Assembly (NCBI RefSeq): GCF_038049935.1
Contig: NZ_CP145886.1
Location: forward strand, 2,116,501 to 2,180,500
Direction: 5' to 3'
DNA: 64,000 nucleotides
Origin: Rossellomorea sp. y25
GTDB taxonomy: Bacteria > Bacillota > Bacilli > Bacillales > Bacillaceae_B
Every line of letters starts with the position of its first letter. The stretch's first letter is position 1. Below the pieces are notes generated by a model, which saw only the letters and a program-made list of their open reading frames with translations, had not been told where the DNA came from and made no database searches. Both the position numbers and the translations under genes were made by a program. Below, one piece after another: positions 17,971 to 27,002 of this stretch.

Positions 17971-19131
17971 ATGATCAATATGATAAGTAAGCTCATCTTA
18001 GTTGCTGCAGCACTTTTATTAACAGGATGCACGGGGTCAAAAAACATTCAGGACCTAACTTATATCGTCTCGATCGGATTGGATTATAATGAAGAGAACG
18101 AGTTATATACTGCATATCTTCAAGGCTTGAATTTTGCCAATGTAGCCAAGCAGGAGGGGAGTAAGCCGACAGAGCCTGTTCCGACTTTTGTCGGTTCTGC
18201 TTCCGGTAAAACCCTGAATATGGCTGTAAGAAACCTATATAAAGCATCGAGGCCGTCATTGTTTTTTGGACATACAAAAACTCTCGTCGTCTCAAAAAAT
18301 TTGATCAAGTTTAAATTCAAAGAAGTTCTGGAGGATGTGGGCAGAAATCGATCATTAAGGCCCAATCTTCTATTGTTTACAACTGACGAGAGCATGGAGG
18401 AAATCTTTAAGTTGAATGGTTTATTTCAATATCCTCCCGTTTATACAGTCCTTTTGACAGAAGAAACCGTAGAGGCTTTACAAGATGATATTAGTGCAAC
18501 AAGTTTAATGCATTTTCTTCGGGAGTACTATGAACCGATGGGGACAGCGTTCATCCCAAATATCAGTATCGATAAAAAATCCTGGCAAACCGATCAACCA
18601 TACCCTGTACTTTATCTGAGCGGTTATAGTCTGTTTCAACAATCACAATTCAAAGGAGACCTCCCTTCTAAACCCTCCATCATCGTTGATTGGTTGCTTA
18701 CCAAAAAGAATCAAATCGATTATCCTCTATATATTGATGATGAATTGGTATCTACATTTAAACTATTGACGAAAGAGCCTAAAATAAAGTACAAGGAAGA
18801 AAGAGGTGATTTCTCCACCTTTTCACTTGAAGTCAGCGTGAAAGCTGAGCTAATTGAAAAATTAGTGGATTCTCCATATAAAGATGTGAAAAGTACATTG
18901 GAAAAGTCTTTGGAAAATGAAATTAAAAAAGTGTATAATATTGGGTTGGAAAAGCAAGTGGATTTACTGAATGTAGGTGAAAAATGGTATAGATACCATC
19001 CACTAAAGTTTAGAAAGCTTGAAGAACAGCCTTCATTCTATTTAACAGACCATTCATTAGACGAAGTGAAAGTAAAAGTGGATATTACACATTTCAACGC
19101 CTATCGTTACGATCACAAAAGCATGGAATAG
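17971..19131 (+). CDS. Spore germination receptor C subunit (Ger(x)C lipoprotein)
   Basis: 386 residues with a signal peptide and lipobox LLTGC (Cys near residue 20), followed by the Ger(x)C start DLTYIVSIGLDYNEE. The C subunit is lipid-anchored to the outer face of the spore inner membrane and completes the GerA-type receptor complex. It is the last gene of the operon and is closed by a terminator. Forespore expression (sigma-G) is expected from the family but was not verified in the upstream sequence. Confidence 0.93.
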   Translation: MINMISKLILVAAALLLTGCTGSKNIQDLTYIVSIGLDYNEENELYTAYLQGLNFANVAKQEGSKPTEPVPTFVGSASGKTLNMAVRNLYKASRPSLFFGHTKTLVVSKNLIKFKFKEVLEDVGRNRSLRPNLLLFTTDESMEEIFKLNGLFQYPPVYTVLLTEETVEALQDDISATSLMHFLREYYEPMGTAFIPNISIDKKSWQTDQPYPVLYLSGYSLFQQSQFKGDLPSKPSIIVDWLLTKKNQIDYPLYIDDELVSTFKLLTKEPKIKYKEERGDFSTFSLEVSVKAELIEKLVDSPYKDVKSTLEKSLENEIKKVYNIGLEKQVDLLNVGEKWYRYHPLKFRKLEEQPSFYLTDHSLDEVKVKVDITHFNAYRYDHKSME

Positions 19132-19142
19132 GATCAGTGTAG

Positions 19143-19175
19143 AAAAACACCAAAATAAATTGGTGTTTTTCCCTT
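19143..19175 (+). terminator. Terminator of the ger operon
   Basis: A 10-bp stem (19143-19152 with 19161-19170) with a T-rich tail. Confidence 0.85.
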
Positions 19176-19244
19176 TTTCTCTTTCATTTTCCAGGTCATT
19201 TGAATAACATGGAAATAGTATGAATTTGAATGGAGGCATCACTG

Positions 19245-19541
19245 ATGAAAATAAGTATCTACATATTACTATTGTTAGTATCTGCCGTAGTGGCGATTGG
19301 ATGGAGCTGGAAAAGGCTTTTGGATTTTAATACCTATAAAAAACCATTCTTGGAGGGAGTCGCACTTCAATTTCTTTTTCTTCTCTTTGCATCCGTATGG
19401 TGGCTCATAACAGAGGATACTTCAGATGGGGTCATAGGTGTTTTCTATTATTTTCTTGCTTTCCTTACGATAATGGTCGTTCATGGATTTACGCTGCACT
19501 ATTTATTTTCCAAGAAAAAAATGGAGGAACGGGAAGAATGA
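19245..19541 (+). CDS. Small three-helix membrane protein upstream of coaW
   Basis: 98 residues from ATG 19245, 8 nt after GGAGG (an ATG at 19230 overlaps that site). Three hydrophobic helices are followed by a charged tail (KKKMEEREE). I do not recognise the family. The stop overlaps the coaW start (ATGA), so the two genes are translationally coupled. Confidence 0.75.
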   Translation: MKISIYILLLLVSAVVAIGWSWKRLLDFNTYKKPFLEGVALQFLFLLFASVWWLITEDTSDGVIGVFYYFLAFLTIMVVHGFTLHYLFSKKKMEEREE

Positions 19542-20359
19542 GTGTAGTCGGGGTAGATGCTGGCGGCACGTTAACCAAGATCGTGTATGAAGAAACTGGC
19601 AGAATGCATTTTAAAACATTTACCAGTGAGCAGCAAGAGAATGTGCAGCAGTGGCTTACACTCTTGGCCCAAAATCATAAACTCTTCATTACGGGAGGAA
19701 AAGCAGAGAAGTGGGGAGAGATCTTTCCACATGCACATATTGTTGGTGAATTCGAAGCAGTTTGCAGTGGAGCTAAACTGCTCCTTAAAGAGGAAAATAG
19801 TGACCTGAAACAGTTCATCCTCATAAATATAGGTACAGGGACGTCTATTTTTAAGGTTGATGAAAACGGATGTGAGAGATTACTCGGTAGTGGGTTAGGT
19901 GGCGGAACCTTTATGGGATTGGGAGGTCTGCTAACTGGAGAGTCTGACTATTACGAGCTGGTACGGTTATCAAAAGTAGGCAAACGAGAGCAAGTTGATT
20001 TAACAGTAAGAGACGTTTATGAGGCAATGAATTCTCCAGTTCCTGAACATTTGACAGCTGCAAATTTTGCTAAAGGGGATGCATCTTCTAAGAAAGCAGA
20101 CAAACTGCGGGCTCTAACAAATATGATAGCAGAAACCATTATTCTGCTTACATCTCAAGCATCTCAAGTTCTTAAGTTAGAGCATTTCGTATTTATTGGA
20201 AGTACGTTGAAATCAAATCCTGCTTTAAAAGAGGACCTTACACAATTTCAAGATATGTTATCCTACACCCCTATTTTTCCAGAGAAAGGTGCATACGCTG
20301 GAAGTCTGGGAGCGTTTGATATTGGAAGGGAAGCAGAGCTTTCACAAAATAGACAATGA
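19538..20359 (+). CDS. coaW: Type II pantothenate kinase CoaW
   Basis: 273 residues, the usual length. It opens with the actin-like ATPase phosphate loop VDAGGTLTKIVY and carries NIGTGTSIF and GSGLGGGTFMGLGGLL, hallmark motifs of type II (PanK-II) pantothenate kinases, which start coenzyme A synthesis. The ATG at 19538 overlaps the upstream stop, and GGAGGAACGGGAAGA provides the ribosome binding site. Frames extending further upstream are in the preceding gene. Confidence 0.93.
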   Translation: MSVVGVDAGGTLTKIVYEETGRMHFKTFTSEQQENVQQWLTLLAQNHKLFITGGKAEKWGEIFPHAHIVGEFEAVCSGAKLLLKEENSDLKQFILINIGTGTSIFKVDENGCERLLGSGLGGGTFMGLGGLLTGESDYYELVRLSKVGKREQVDLTVRDVYEAMNSPVPEHLTAANFAKGDASSKKADKLRALTNMIAETIILLTSQASQVLKLEHFVFIGSTLKSNPALKEDLTQFQDMLSYTPIFPEKGAYAGSLGAFDIGREAELSQNRQ

Positions 20360-20441
20360 ATATTGCCTCTGCTGATTGTTTTTTTATCCTCTTTTTACTA
20401 ACATAGAATGGGAGAGATAGATAAAGTCGGAGGAGATAAAG

Positions 20442-21038
20442 ATGTCAAAAACCAAACCATTCATTGTGGTGATGACCATCATCGGTATTCTCCTTGCAGG
20501 TTGCAGTAATAGTGACTTTCAAGCAGAAACAGATTATGAAGTGAAAGAATTTTCTTATACCAATCAAAATAATCAAGAAGTCGGTTTGAATGATTTGAAA
20601 GGACAAGTCTGGATCGCAGATTTCATATTCACTAATTGTGAAACAGTTTGTCCACCTATGACATTTAATTTAACGAAGCTTCAAGAAAAGCTGAAAGAAG
20701 AAGGAGTAGAGGAATACAAAATCGTCTCCTTCAGCGTAGATCCTGAAAATGATACACCGGACGCATTAAAAGAATATATTTCAAACTTTGAAGCAGACAC
20801 GAGTAAATGGGAACTGCTTACAGGCTATGAATTTGACGAGGTAAAGAATTTGGCCGAACATTCCTTCCGCTCGATCGTAGCCGACGATCCTAATTCCGAT
20901 CAGATGATTCATGGTACCAGCTTCTACTTGGTGAATCAAAAAGGTACTGTAGTAAAAACGTATAGTGGCAATAGTGATGTCCCATACGATGAAATTGTCC
21001 AAGATATGAAAACATTGATTAAAGAAGGATCGAAATAG
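20442..21038 (+). CDS. Sco1/SenC family copper-binding lipoprotein
   Basis: 198 residues: signal peptide with lipobox LLAGC, then a thioredoxin-fold domain with the copper ligands CETVCPP (CxxxC) and a distal His (MIHGTSFY). This is the BsSco (YpmQ) type, which supplies copper to the CuA site of cytochrome c oxidase on the outer membrane face. GGAGGA precedes the ATG. A terminator follows. Confidence 0.92.
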   Translation: MSKTKPFIVVMTIIGILLAGCSNSDFQAETDYEVKEFSYTNQNNQEVGLNDLKGQVWIADFIFTNCETVCPPMTFNLTKLQEKLKEEGVEEYKIVSFSVDPENDTPDALKEYISNFEADTSKWELLTGYEFDEVKNLAEHSFRSIVADDPNSDQMIHGTSFYLVNQKGTVVKTYSGNSDVPYDEIVQDMKTLIKEGSK

Positions 21039-21046
21039 ACTAGGAA

Positions 21047-21082
21047 GGAGAATCACAGAATGTCAGGTGATTCTCTTTTTTA
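21047..21082 (+). terminator. Terminator after the Sco gene
   Basis: A 9-bp perfect stem (21048-21056 with 21067-21075) followed by six T residues. Confidence 0.85.
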
Positions 21083-21277
21083 TTATTGAAATCCATTCCA
21101 AAATCAGGGTTTTAAGGATTATAATGATAAAAAGGGGAACCGCTATGATTGGGAATATTGTATGCCAAGGTTTATACCTAATGGAACGGTAAACCGGGAT
21201 TATGATAAAGTGAAAGTAGCGCAACTAAATTAGAGGGTAGCAGGTGAATTAACATTCGAAACTCAAAAGGTATGTTG

Positions 21278-21424
21278 ATGATTGATATAGCCATAACTTT
21301 ATTTATATTATTATGGGTATTGAAATCTATTTCAGATGGAGATGTATGGAAGGGAATCCTATTCGCCATTTGTTTTGCCATAATGGCAGGCGTCCTATTT
21401 TTCCGCTTCCAAAAGAAAAGGTAA
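21278..21424 (+). CDS. 48-residue membrane microprotein upstream of selB
   Basis: ATG 21278 is 7 nt after AAAAGG and the frame stops at TAA 21422-21424, 15 nt before selB. The product has two hydrophobic segments split by a short polar turn (SISDGDVWKG) and a basic tail (FRFQKKR). It is probably co-transcribed with selB. No family is recognised. Confidence 0.6.
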   Translation: MIDIAITLFILLWVLKSISDGDVWKGILFAICFAIMAGVLFFRFQKKR

Positions 21425-21439
21425 AGGGAAGGTGAGAGG

Positions 21440-23326
21440 ATGGGGAAACAATATTATACGATTGGAATGGCCGGACATATTGATCATGGAAAAACCACTC
21501 TCACAAAAGCCCTTACTTCTGTTGATACTGATCGATTAAAGGAGGAAAAGGATCGCAGCATCTCGATTGAACCCGGGTTTGCCCCATTATATAATGATGA
21601 AGAAATGGAGATTTCCGTAGTGGATGTTCCTGGTCATGAGCGGTTTATTCGCCAGATGATCGCAGGTGTGGCCGGGATCGATCTCGTTGTGTTAGTGGTA
21701 GCTGCAGACGAAGGTGTGATGCCGCAAACGAAGGAACATCTTGATATCCTGTCGTTACTAGGAGTTACTCACGGTATTGTCGTGCTGACGAAAATTTCGA
21801 AAGTTGATGAAGAACTACGGGATATTGCTCTTGAAGAAGTGATAGATGAGTTGAAAGGAACGGTATTTGAAAGGGCCAGTGTCTTGGTGGCAGATAGTAT
21901 TTCAGGGGAGGGTGTCGAAGAGTTAAAACAGAAAATCATTACTACATTAAGAGGCATGGCTTCAAGAAGTATCAGAGGCGATTTTCGTTTACCGATTGAT
22001 CAAGTTTTTACTTTAAAGGGTCAAGGGACAGTCGTAAGAGGGACCGTTTTTGAAGGAACCTTGGACACTGGAGAGGAAATAATCATATTACCTCAAGGAA
22101 TACATACAAAAGCGAAACAAATTCAAGCCCATCATAGGAAAGAGAGTCGTGCTTTTGCCGGTCAACGTGCAGCGATAAACCTTTCTGGAGTGGACTACAA
22201 AGAATTGAAAAGAGGAAATGTACTCGTCACATCCACTCATCTTACCGTGACCAACACGATTGATGTGTGTCTCGAAGTAATACATGCAGTAAACCATCCT
22301 ATAAAACAAAGAATGCCTGTTGTGCTCCATGTAGGAACTTCCGAAGTGATGGGGAAGCTCGTATTTTTTGATCGAAATAAAGTGGAGTCGGAAACCGAGC
22401 TTATTTTATGCCAGATCCGGCTTGATGAATCGATTGTTGTCAAAAGAGGCGATCGTTTTATACTAAGAAGACCCTCTCCAATGGAAACCATCGGAGGAGG
22501 CTGGATTATTCAGCCGAATGGTGGGAAATACAAGTTCGGAGAGGAAACGATGGCCCTTCTTCAGTCTGAACGGCACGGGACGCCTCAGGAAAGAGTTCTA
22601 AGGCTACTTGAACAATATAAATGTGTAGATGAAGATTTCATCTTAAGTGAAGCCTCTTTATCGCATAGAGAACTGCATGATTTGCTACAGGGTGATGATC
22701 AATGGGTTGTACTTTCAGAATCCAAGATCTCTCATATGAAAATAGTTGAAGAATGTGTGAAATCGATCGAACAGATTCTTCGAGAGTTTCACGAGGAGTT
22801 TCCGTTATTGCGAGGGATCAATAGTGGTGAGTTGAAACAAACTTTAAAAAGGTACACAGGAGATTTAGTGGACTATGTGATTGAACAAAAACATTGGAAG
22901 CGAAACAGTGGCTTTCTTTGTTTAGAGGGATTCATTCCTCACTTACCTACTGAATGGGAGAAACGATGCAAACAGCTCATTATCTTATTAGAGGCTGATG
23001 GGACACACGTAAAAGACATGGAAGAGTATTTTCATCAAGTAGGTATTCCTCAAAAATGGCAGTCTGATTTTTATCACTTTTTTATCCAGGAAAAGAAAAT
23101 CGTGCAATTGGATAATAAAAAAGCCTATTCTTATCAAGTTTTTATGAAAGCTGTTGAAGGCTTAAAAGAAAAGACCGGCGAAACATTCGATATAGCTGAT
23201 GCCAAAGCTGCTCTGGGATTATCCAGAAAATATATGATACCGTTTCTAGAAAAGCTGGATAAGGATGGTCTGACTTTAAGGATTCAGGGGCATCGTAAGT
23301 GGATTGGAACAAGTATGAAGGAATGA
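21440..23326 (+). CDS. selB: Selenocysteine-specific elongation factor SelB
   Basis: 628 residues, the normal SelB size. The EF-Tu-like part has G1 GHIDHGKTT (12-20), G3 DVPGHE (62-67), and two beta-barrel domains. The C-terminal third consists of winged-helix repeats that bind the SECIS hairpin, ending AKAALGLSRKYMIPFLEKLD. SelB delivers Sec-tRNA to in-frame UGA. Two GTPase motifs are atypical: the switch-I region reads RSISI instead of RGxxI, and G4 reads TKIS (117-120) where T/NKxD is usual. selA and selD are not in the window; selC is at 9609-9705. AAGGTGAGAGG precedes the ATG. Confidence 0.96.
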   Translation: MGKQYYTIGMAGHIDHGKTTLTKALTSVDTDRLKEEKDRSISIEPGFAPLYNDEEMEISVVDVPGHERFIRQMIAGVAGIDLVVLVVAADEGVMPQTKEHLDILSLLGVTHGIVVLTKISKVDEELRDIALEEVIDELKGTVFERASVLVADSISGEGVEELKQKIITTLRGMASRSIRGDFRLPIDQVFTLKGQGTVVRGTVFEGTLDTGEEIIILPQGIHTKAKQIQAHHRKESRAFAGQRAAINLSGVDYKELKRGNVLVTSTHLTVTNTIDVCLEVIHAVNHPIKQRMPVVLHVGTSEVMGKLVFFDRNKVESETELILCQIRLDESIVVKRGDRFILRRPSPMETIGGGWIIQPNGGKYKFGEETMALLQSERHGTPQERVLRLLEQYKCVDEDFILSEASLSHRELHDLLQGDDQWVVLSESKISHMKIVEECVKSIEQILREFHEEFPLLRGINSGELKQTLKRYTGDLVDYVIEQKHWKRNSGFLCLEGFIPHLPTEWEKRCKQLIILLEADGTHVKDMEEYFHQVGIPQKWQSDFYHFFIQEKKIVQLDNKKAYSYQVFMKAVEGLKEKTGETFDIADAKAALGLSRKYMIPFLEKLDKDGLTLRIQGHRKWIGTSMKE

Positions 23327-23333
23327 GGAATGA

Positions 23334-23807
23334 ATGAAAGTAGATACAGTGATGTATTCGTTAGTAATGATACAGCGTGGGGACAAAGTGCTGTTATTAA
23401 ATAGGCCGGAGCGGAAAGATTATCCCGGTTATATTGCCCCGGGAGGTAAAATTGACTTCCCCGAAAGCCCGGCAGCAGGTGCAATCCGAGAGGTAAGAGA
23501 AGAGACAGGTTTACAGGTGGAAAAATTAAGGTATAAAGGGTTAGATGAATACGTTGTACCTGGAAAGGGATTTCGATATATCGTGTATAATTACCTTGCC
23601 TATGAAACCACAGGTGAGCTCCTTGAAAACCCTCCTGAAGGTGAATTGGTTTGGGTCTTAAAGTCAGCAGCCTTAAATTTACCGATGCAGCCCTTTTTTA
23701 AACGAAAATTCCCTTTGTTTTTTGAAGAAGGAACTTTTGAAATCCACACCTCCTGGAATGGAATCGATAAAGAGACTGCTGAGGTGACGATTCGCCAGTT
23801 GTCATAA
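23334..23807 (+). CDS. Nudix hydrolase (MutT/8-oxo-dGTP diphosphatase-like)
   Basis: 157 residues with a full Nudix box, starting GGKIDFPES and ending REVREETGL, at about residues 36-59. It is 7 nt after selB and likely in the same transcript. Members of this clade are annotated as 8-oxo-dGTP diphosphatases, but substrate assignment from sequence is weak. Confidence 0.85.
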   Translation: MKVDTVMYSLVMIQRGDKVLLLNRPERKDYPGYIAPGGKIDFPESPAAGAIREVREETGLQVEKLRYKGLDEYVVPGKGFRYIVYNYLAYETTGELLENPPEGELVWVLKSAALNLPMQPFFKRKFPLFFEEGTFEIHTSWNGIDKETAEVTIRQLS

Positions 23808-23885
23808 TGCTTCTCTTTCAAACATATATCATCGTAAATAAACTAAATCATCGTTGTAGCCTAGAGGAAAGTAGGAAAAGGAATC

Positions 23886-24443
23886 ATGAAAGAATTATGG
23901 AGCGCATTTGGTTGGGTTCTTCCAATTATTGTGGTTGTGACGATTTCCCTTATCTTTGCGGTCTCCTTTTGGAAGAAGAGAAAGGGGAAGGGCAGATGGA
24001 TGAATTTACTGCCTGTTCTGTTTACGTGTATAACGATTGGAGCAATCTGTTTAATCACAATGACCCCATTGACGGGTGGAAATGTTTCAGAGGGATCTGT
24101 GAATTTTGATCCATTTTCTAATTTGAAGTTGAATTTAATTTACCGGAATCATTTAGATGTGCCCATTCGAAACTTGATGGCCAATATATTATTGTTCATT
24201 CCATTAGCCTTTTTTATTGCTTGGTGGATGAGGCAGTCAAAGCAGATTATTCTGATGGTGACATTTATCGGAGCACTTTTCTCCTTTGGAATAGAGTTTG
24301 CTCAATACTATCTTCCATTAGGAAGAGCAACGGATATTGATGATTGGATAATGAATACATTGGGTTCATTTATTGGTGGCCTCCTTTTTGTGTTCGCACG
24401 CTTAATCTATAATCTGTTGAGAATCAATAAAAAAATCAACTGA
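23886..24443 (+). CDS. VanZ family membrane protein
   Basis: 185 residues with about five membrane helices and the VanZ pattern: VNFDPFSNL after helix 2, RNLMANILLFIPLAFF, and IEFAQYYLPLGRATDIDDWIMN near the C-terminus. VanZ proteins give low-level teicoplanin resistance in some hosts; the role of chromosomal relatives in Bacillus is unknown. AAAAGGAATC precedes the ATG. Confidence 0.88.
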   Translation: MKELWSAFGWVLPIIVVVTISLIFAVSFWKKRKGKGRWMNLLPVLFTCITIGAICLITMTPLTGGNVSEGSVNFDPFSNLKLNLIYRNHLDVPIRNLMANILLFIPLAFFIAWWMRQSKQIILMVTFIGALFSFGIEFAQYYLPLGRATDIDDWIMNTLGSFIGGLLFVFARLIYNLLRINKKIN

Positions 24444-24476
24444 GAGTATTAACGTTATGTTAATGCTCTTTTTTTC
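24443..24476 (+). terminator. Terminator after the VanZ gene
   Basis: An 11-bp stem with one G-T pair (about 24443-24453 with 24459-24469) and a seven-T tail. Confidence 0.85.
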
Positions 24477-24593
24477 GGTAAATTGTAAAATAGGAACAAA
24501 AGATGCCTGGAACTTTGATATATTTTGAATGGAAATGTATAGTCCTTCTCCTTAAACAAAAGCTAACACTACATAAAAAGGAGGTGAGTTCTC

Positions 24594-25808
24594 TTGCTGA
24601 AAAAAGGACTTAAAGGAATCCTGATAACGGCTGCATTCATCGTGATTTTGTTTCTCATCATGCACTGGGATGTGAAACAAGGTGTAAAAAACTATGCGAG
24701 AACTCACCCAATGACGGAAACCCTTTCTCGTAAAGCTGAAATCAACGTCTATAATACAGGGAAGGACTTATATAAAAAATTGTTTGCGGATATTAAAACA
24801 GCAGATGAGCTGGTTTGGATTCATTTTTTTATTATCAGGGATGATCAGATTTCCAACGAGTTTTTTGATTTGCTGATTGAAAAGGCTAAGGAAGGTATAG
24901 ATGTTCGATTGTCTGTCGACTTCCTTGGTTCAGACATTAAGAAGGAAAGTATAAATAGGATGGGAGAAGGAGGGGTGAAAATTGTCAAAAGCAGGTCTCT
25001 ATCCCTGAAGAACATTTTCTATTCCCTTCATCATCGGAACCATCGCAGGCTCGTTTCCATTGATCAAAGAATTGCCTATATTGGAGGCTTCAATATGGGG
25101 GATGAATATTTAGGGAAAGACCCGAAGCTTGGGTACTGGAGGGACTATCACATACGGTTGGAGGGTGAGGCAGGAAAAGAGGTGGCACAGCAGTTTAAAA
25201 GGGACTGGGTCGAGGATGGAGCAGAAAGTATGGAGAGCGTGCATCCTACTCGTACTTCAAGTGAAAATGAGGGGAGCAACGTTCATTTCTTGTTTTCTAC
25301 AGGAGACAGTATTGTAGATAAGACAGTAAACTGGATTAACAGTTCGGAAGAGAGTATCACAATTACAACGCCATACTTTTTACCAAATGGGAAACTGGTA
25401 TCAGCTTTAAAGAAAGCAGTGAAGCGTGGGGTAAAAGTGAAAATACTCATCCCGGACAATACAGATGCATGGTTTACGAAGCCGCCAAGTTACAGGATAG
25501 AGAAAACTTTGTTAGAGAGCGGAGTGGATCTCTATTTATATGAAAAAGGATTTTTCCACGGTAAAGTGCTGGTCATCGATCATAAATGGGCTGATATAGG
25601 TACAGCCAATTGGGATCCACGCAGCTTCTACTTAAATGATGAAAGCAACTGCATCATAAGCGATGCAAAAGTTGCCGCCGAATTAGAATCACTCATCCAT
25701 AATGACATTAAGCATAGTAAAAAGCTGACCATGAAGGCTTTTAATGAACTCCCTGCCTGGGAAAAAGCGCTTCGCAAAACGCCTGATTGGATATATTTTT
25801 ATTTCTAA
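24594..25808 (+). CDS. PLD-family cardiolipin synthase (YwjE-like)
   Basis: 404 residues with one N-terminal membrane helix and two phospholipase D domains. The second HKD motif is canonical (HGKVLVID); the first reads HRRLVSID, with Arg where Lys is usual, a variant that, as far as I recall, also occurs in YwjE-type enzymes. IGGFNMGDEY and GTANWDPRS are the expected flanking motifs. It would condense two phosphatidylglycerols to cardiolipin at the membrane. The start is TTG 24594, 5 nt after the very strong site AAAGGAGGTGAG. Confidence 0.88.
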   Translation: MLKKGLKGILITAAFIVILFLIMHWDVKQGVKNYARTHPMTETLSRKAEINVYNTGKDLYKKLFADIKTADELVWIHFFIIRDDQISNEFFDLLIEKAKEGIDVRLSVDFLGSDIKKESINRMGEGGVKIVKSRSLSLKNIFYSLHHRNHRRLVSIDQRIAYIGGFNMGDEYLGKDPKLGYWRDYHIRLEGEAGKEVAQQFKRDWVEDGAESMESVHPTRTSSENEGSNVHFLFSTGDSIVDKTVNWINSSEESITITTPYFLPNGKLVSALKKAVKRGVKVKILIPDNTDAWFTKPPSYRIEKTLLESGVDLYLYEKGFFHGKVLVIDHKWADIGTANWDPRSFYLNDESNCIISDAKVAAELESLIHNDIKHSKKLTMKAFNELPAWEKALRKTPDWIYFYF

Positions 25809-25896
25809 GAATAAATATTTTTACTGAATAAGAAAATATGGTAAAGTGATTTCATATCTTAAAAAGAATACACCTTACTGAAGAAAGGGATTGTCC

Positions 25897-26076
25897 ATGA
25901 GCGAGCTCTTGTTTGTATCTTTGTTCATTCTTTCGTTATTGGCTTTTAAGTTTATTAACGTGTTAAAGAAGAAACATGTGTCAAAGTCTCATAAGTCTGT
26001 AGCAGTTAGTATCGTGATCTTTTCTGTTATCGGCATGATGTTGACGGTCCTCTTTTATCTTCCAAATGCATCTTAA
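25897..26076 (+). CDS. Small two-helix membrane protein
   Basis: 59 residues from ATG 25897, 7 nt after AAAGGG (a TTG at 25891 is too close to that site). Two hydrophobic helices are separated by a basic loop (KKKHVSKSHK). No family is recognised; it forms its own unit, with a terminator downstream. Confidence 0.7.
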   Translation: MSELLFVSLFILSLLAFKFINVLKKKHVSKSHKSVAVSIVIFSVIGMMLTVLFYLPNAS

Positions 26077-26107
26077 AGAAAGCAAGTTATACACCGATTT
26101 AAGGACT

Positions 26108-26142
26108 TAACACACGAGAGAAGCGTTCTTGTGTGTTTTTTT
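26108..26142 (+). terminator. Terminator after the two-helix protein
   Basis: A stem of about 10 bp with one G-T pair (AACACACGAGA with TTCTTGTGTGTT) and a seven-T tail. The following 190 bp up to the HAD gene hold an open minus-strand frame that is discussed as a finding. Confidence 0.75.
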
Positions 26143-26332
26143 GTTAAAAAAGATTGGTGGTCACAAATGGACAGCTATACTCAGTAAGAAGTTGTTCATC
26201 TAAACGTAGCTGCTTTCTTTCGACCGTAGATTTGATATGATTGTAGAAGGTTATTTCATGTAAGCAAGATTGTAATTTAAGCTTAAATCGTCGAACATAT
26301 AAATGTACGAAGGGCAATAAAGGAGAATATAG

Positions 26333-26989
26333 ATGAAAGCTGCAATGATTTTTGACATGGATGGAACGTTATTTCAAACGGATCGTATTCTTGAAGCTTC
26401 ACTTCATGATACGTTTCAACGACTAAGAGATGAAGGAACGTGGAAAGAGGATACACCTCTTGAAATATACAGAGAAATTATGGGTGTCCCTCTTTCTGTT
26501 GTGTGGAAAACACTTTTACCTCATCATCCCTTACATATACATGGGAAAGTGAATGATCTATTTCATGAAAAACTGATTGAAAATATTCAGAAGGGAAATG
26601 GATCTCTCTATCCACATACGGAGGAAATATTAGCTTACTTATCAGGGAGAGGTTTTCCGATCTTTGTGGCAAGCAACGGCTATCCTCATTATTTAAAGAC
26701 GGTCGTGGAGTACTTTCATTTGGATCAATGGATTTTAGAGTGCTACAGCATTCAGGAAATACATTCAGATGACAAAGGGGAGTTGATTCGAAAAATCAAA
26801 GAGGATCATAATCTTACACATGGGATTGTGATTGGTGATAGATTGTCTGACTTCAAAGGAGCAGAGGCAAATCACTTTCTTTCGATAGGTTGTGCTTTTG
26901 ATTTTTCTCAGGAAAATGAATTGCGTGAAGCGGATATTGTGGTTGAAGATCTCTTGGAGGTTAAAGATTATCTGGAGGAAATGAAATAA
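26333..26989 (+). CDS. HAD-superfamily hydrolase
   Basis: 218 residues with the four HAD motifs: FDMDGTL (nucleophile Asp8 and Asp10), VASNG, a motif III Lys region (DDKGELI) and GDRLSDFKGA. This is the phosphoglycolate-phosphatase/nucleotidase-like subgroup with a helical cap between motifs I and II. Substrate is unknown. AAAGGAG precedes the ATG. The next gene starts 13 nt later. Confidence 0.85.
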   Translation: MKAAMIFDMDGTLFQTDRILEASLHDTFQRLRDEGTWKEDTPLEIYREIMGVPLSVVWKTLLPHHPLHIHGKVNDLFHEKLIENIQKGNGSLYPHTEEILAYLSGRGFPIFVASNGYPHYLKTVVEYFHLDQWILECYSIQEIHSDDKGELIRKIKEDHNLTHGIVIGDRLSDFKGAEANHFLSIGCAFDFSQENELREADIVVEDLLEVKDYLEEMK

Positions 26990-27002
26990 AGGAGGGATAC
27001 GG

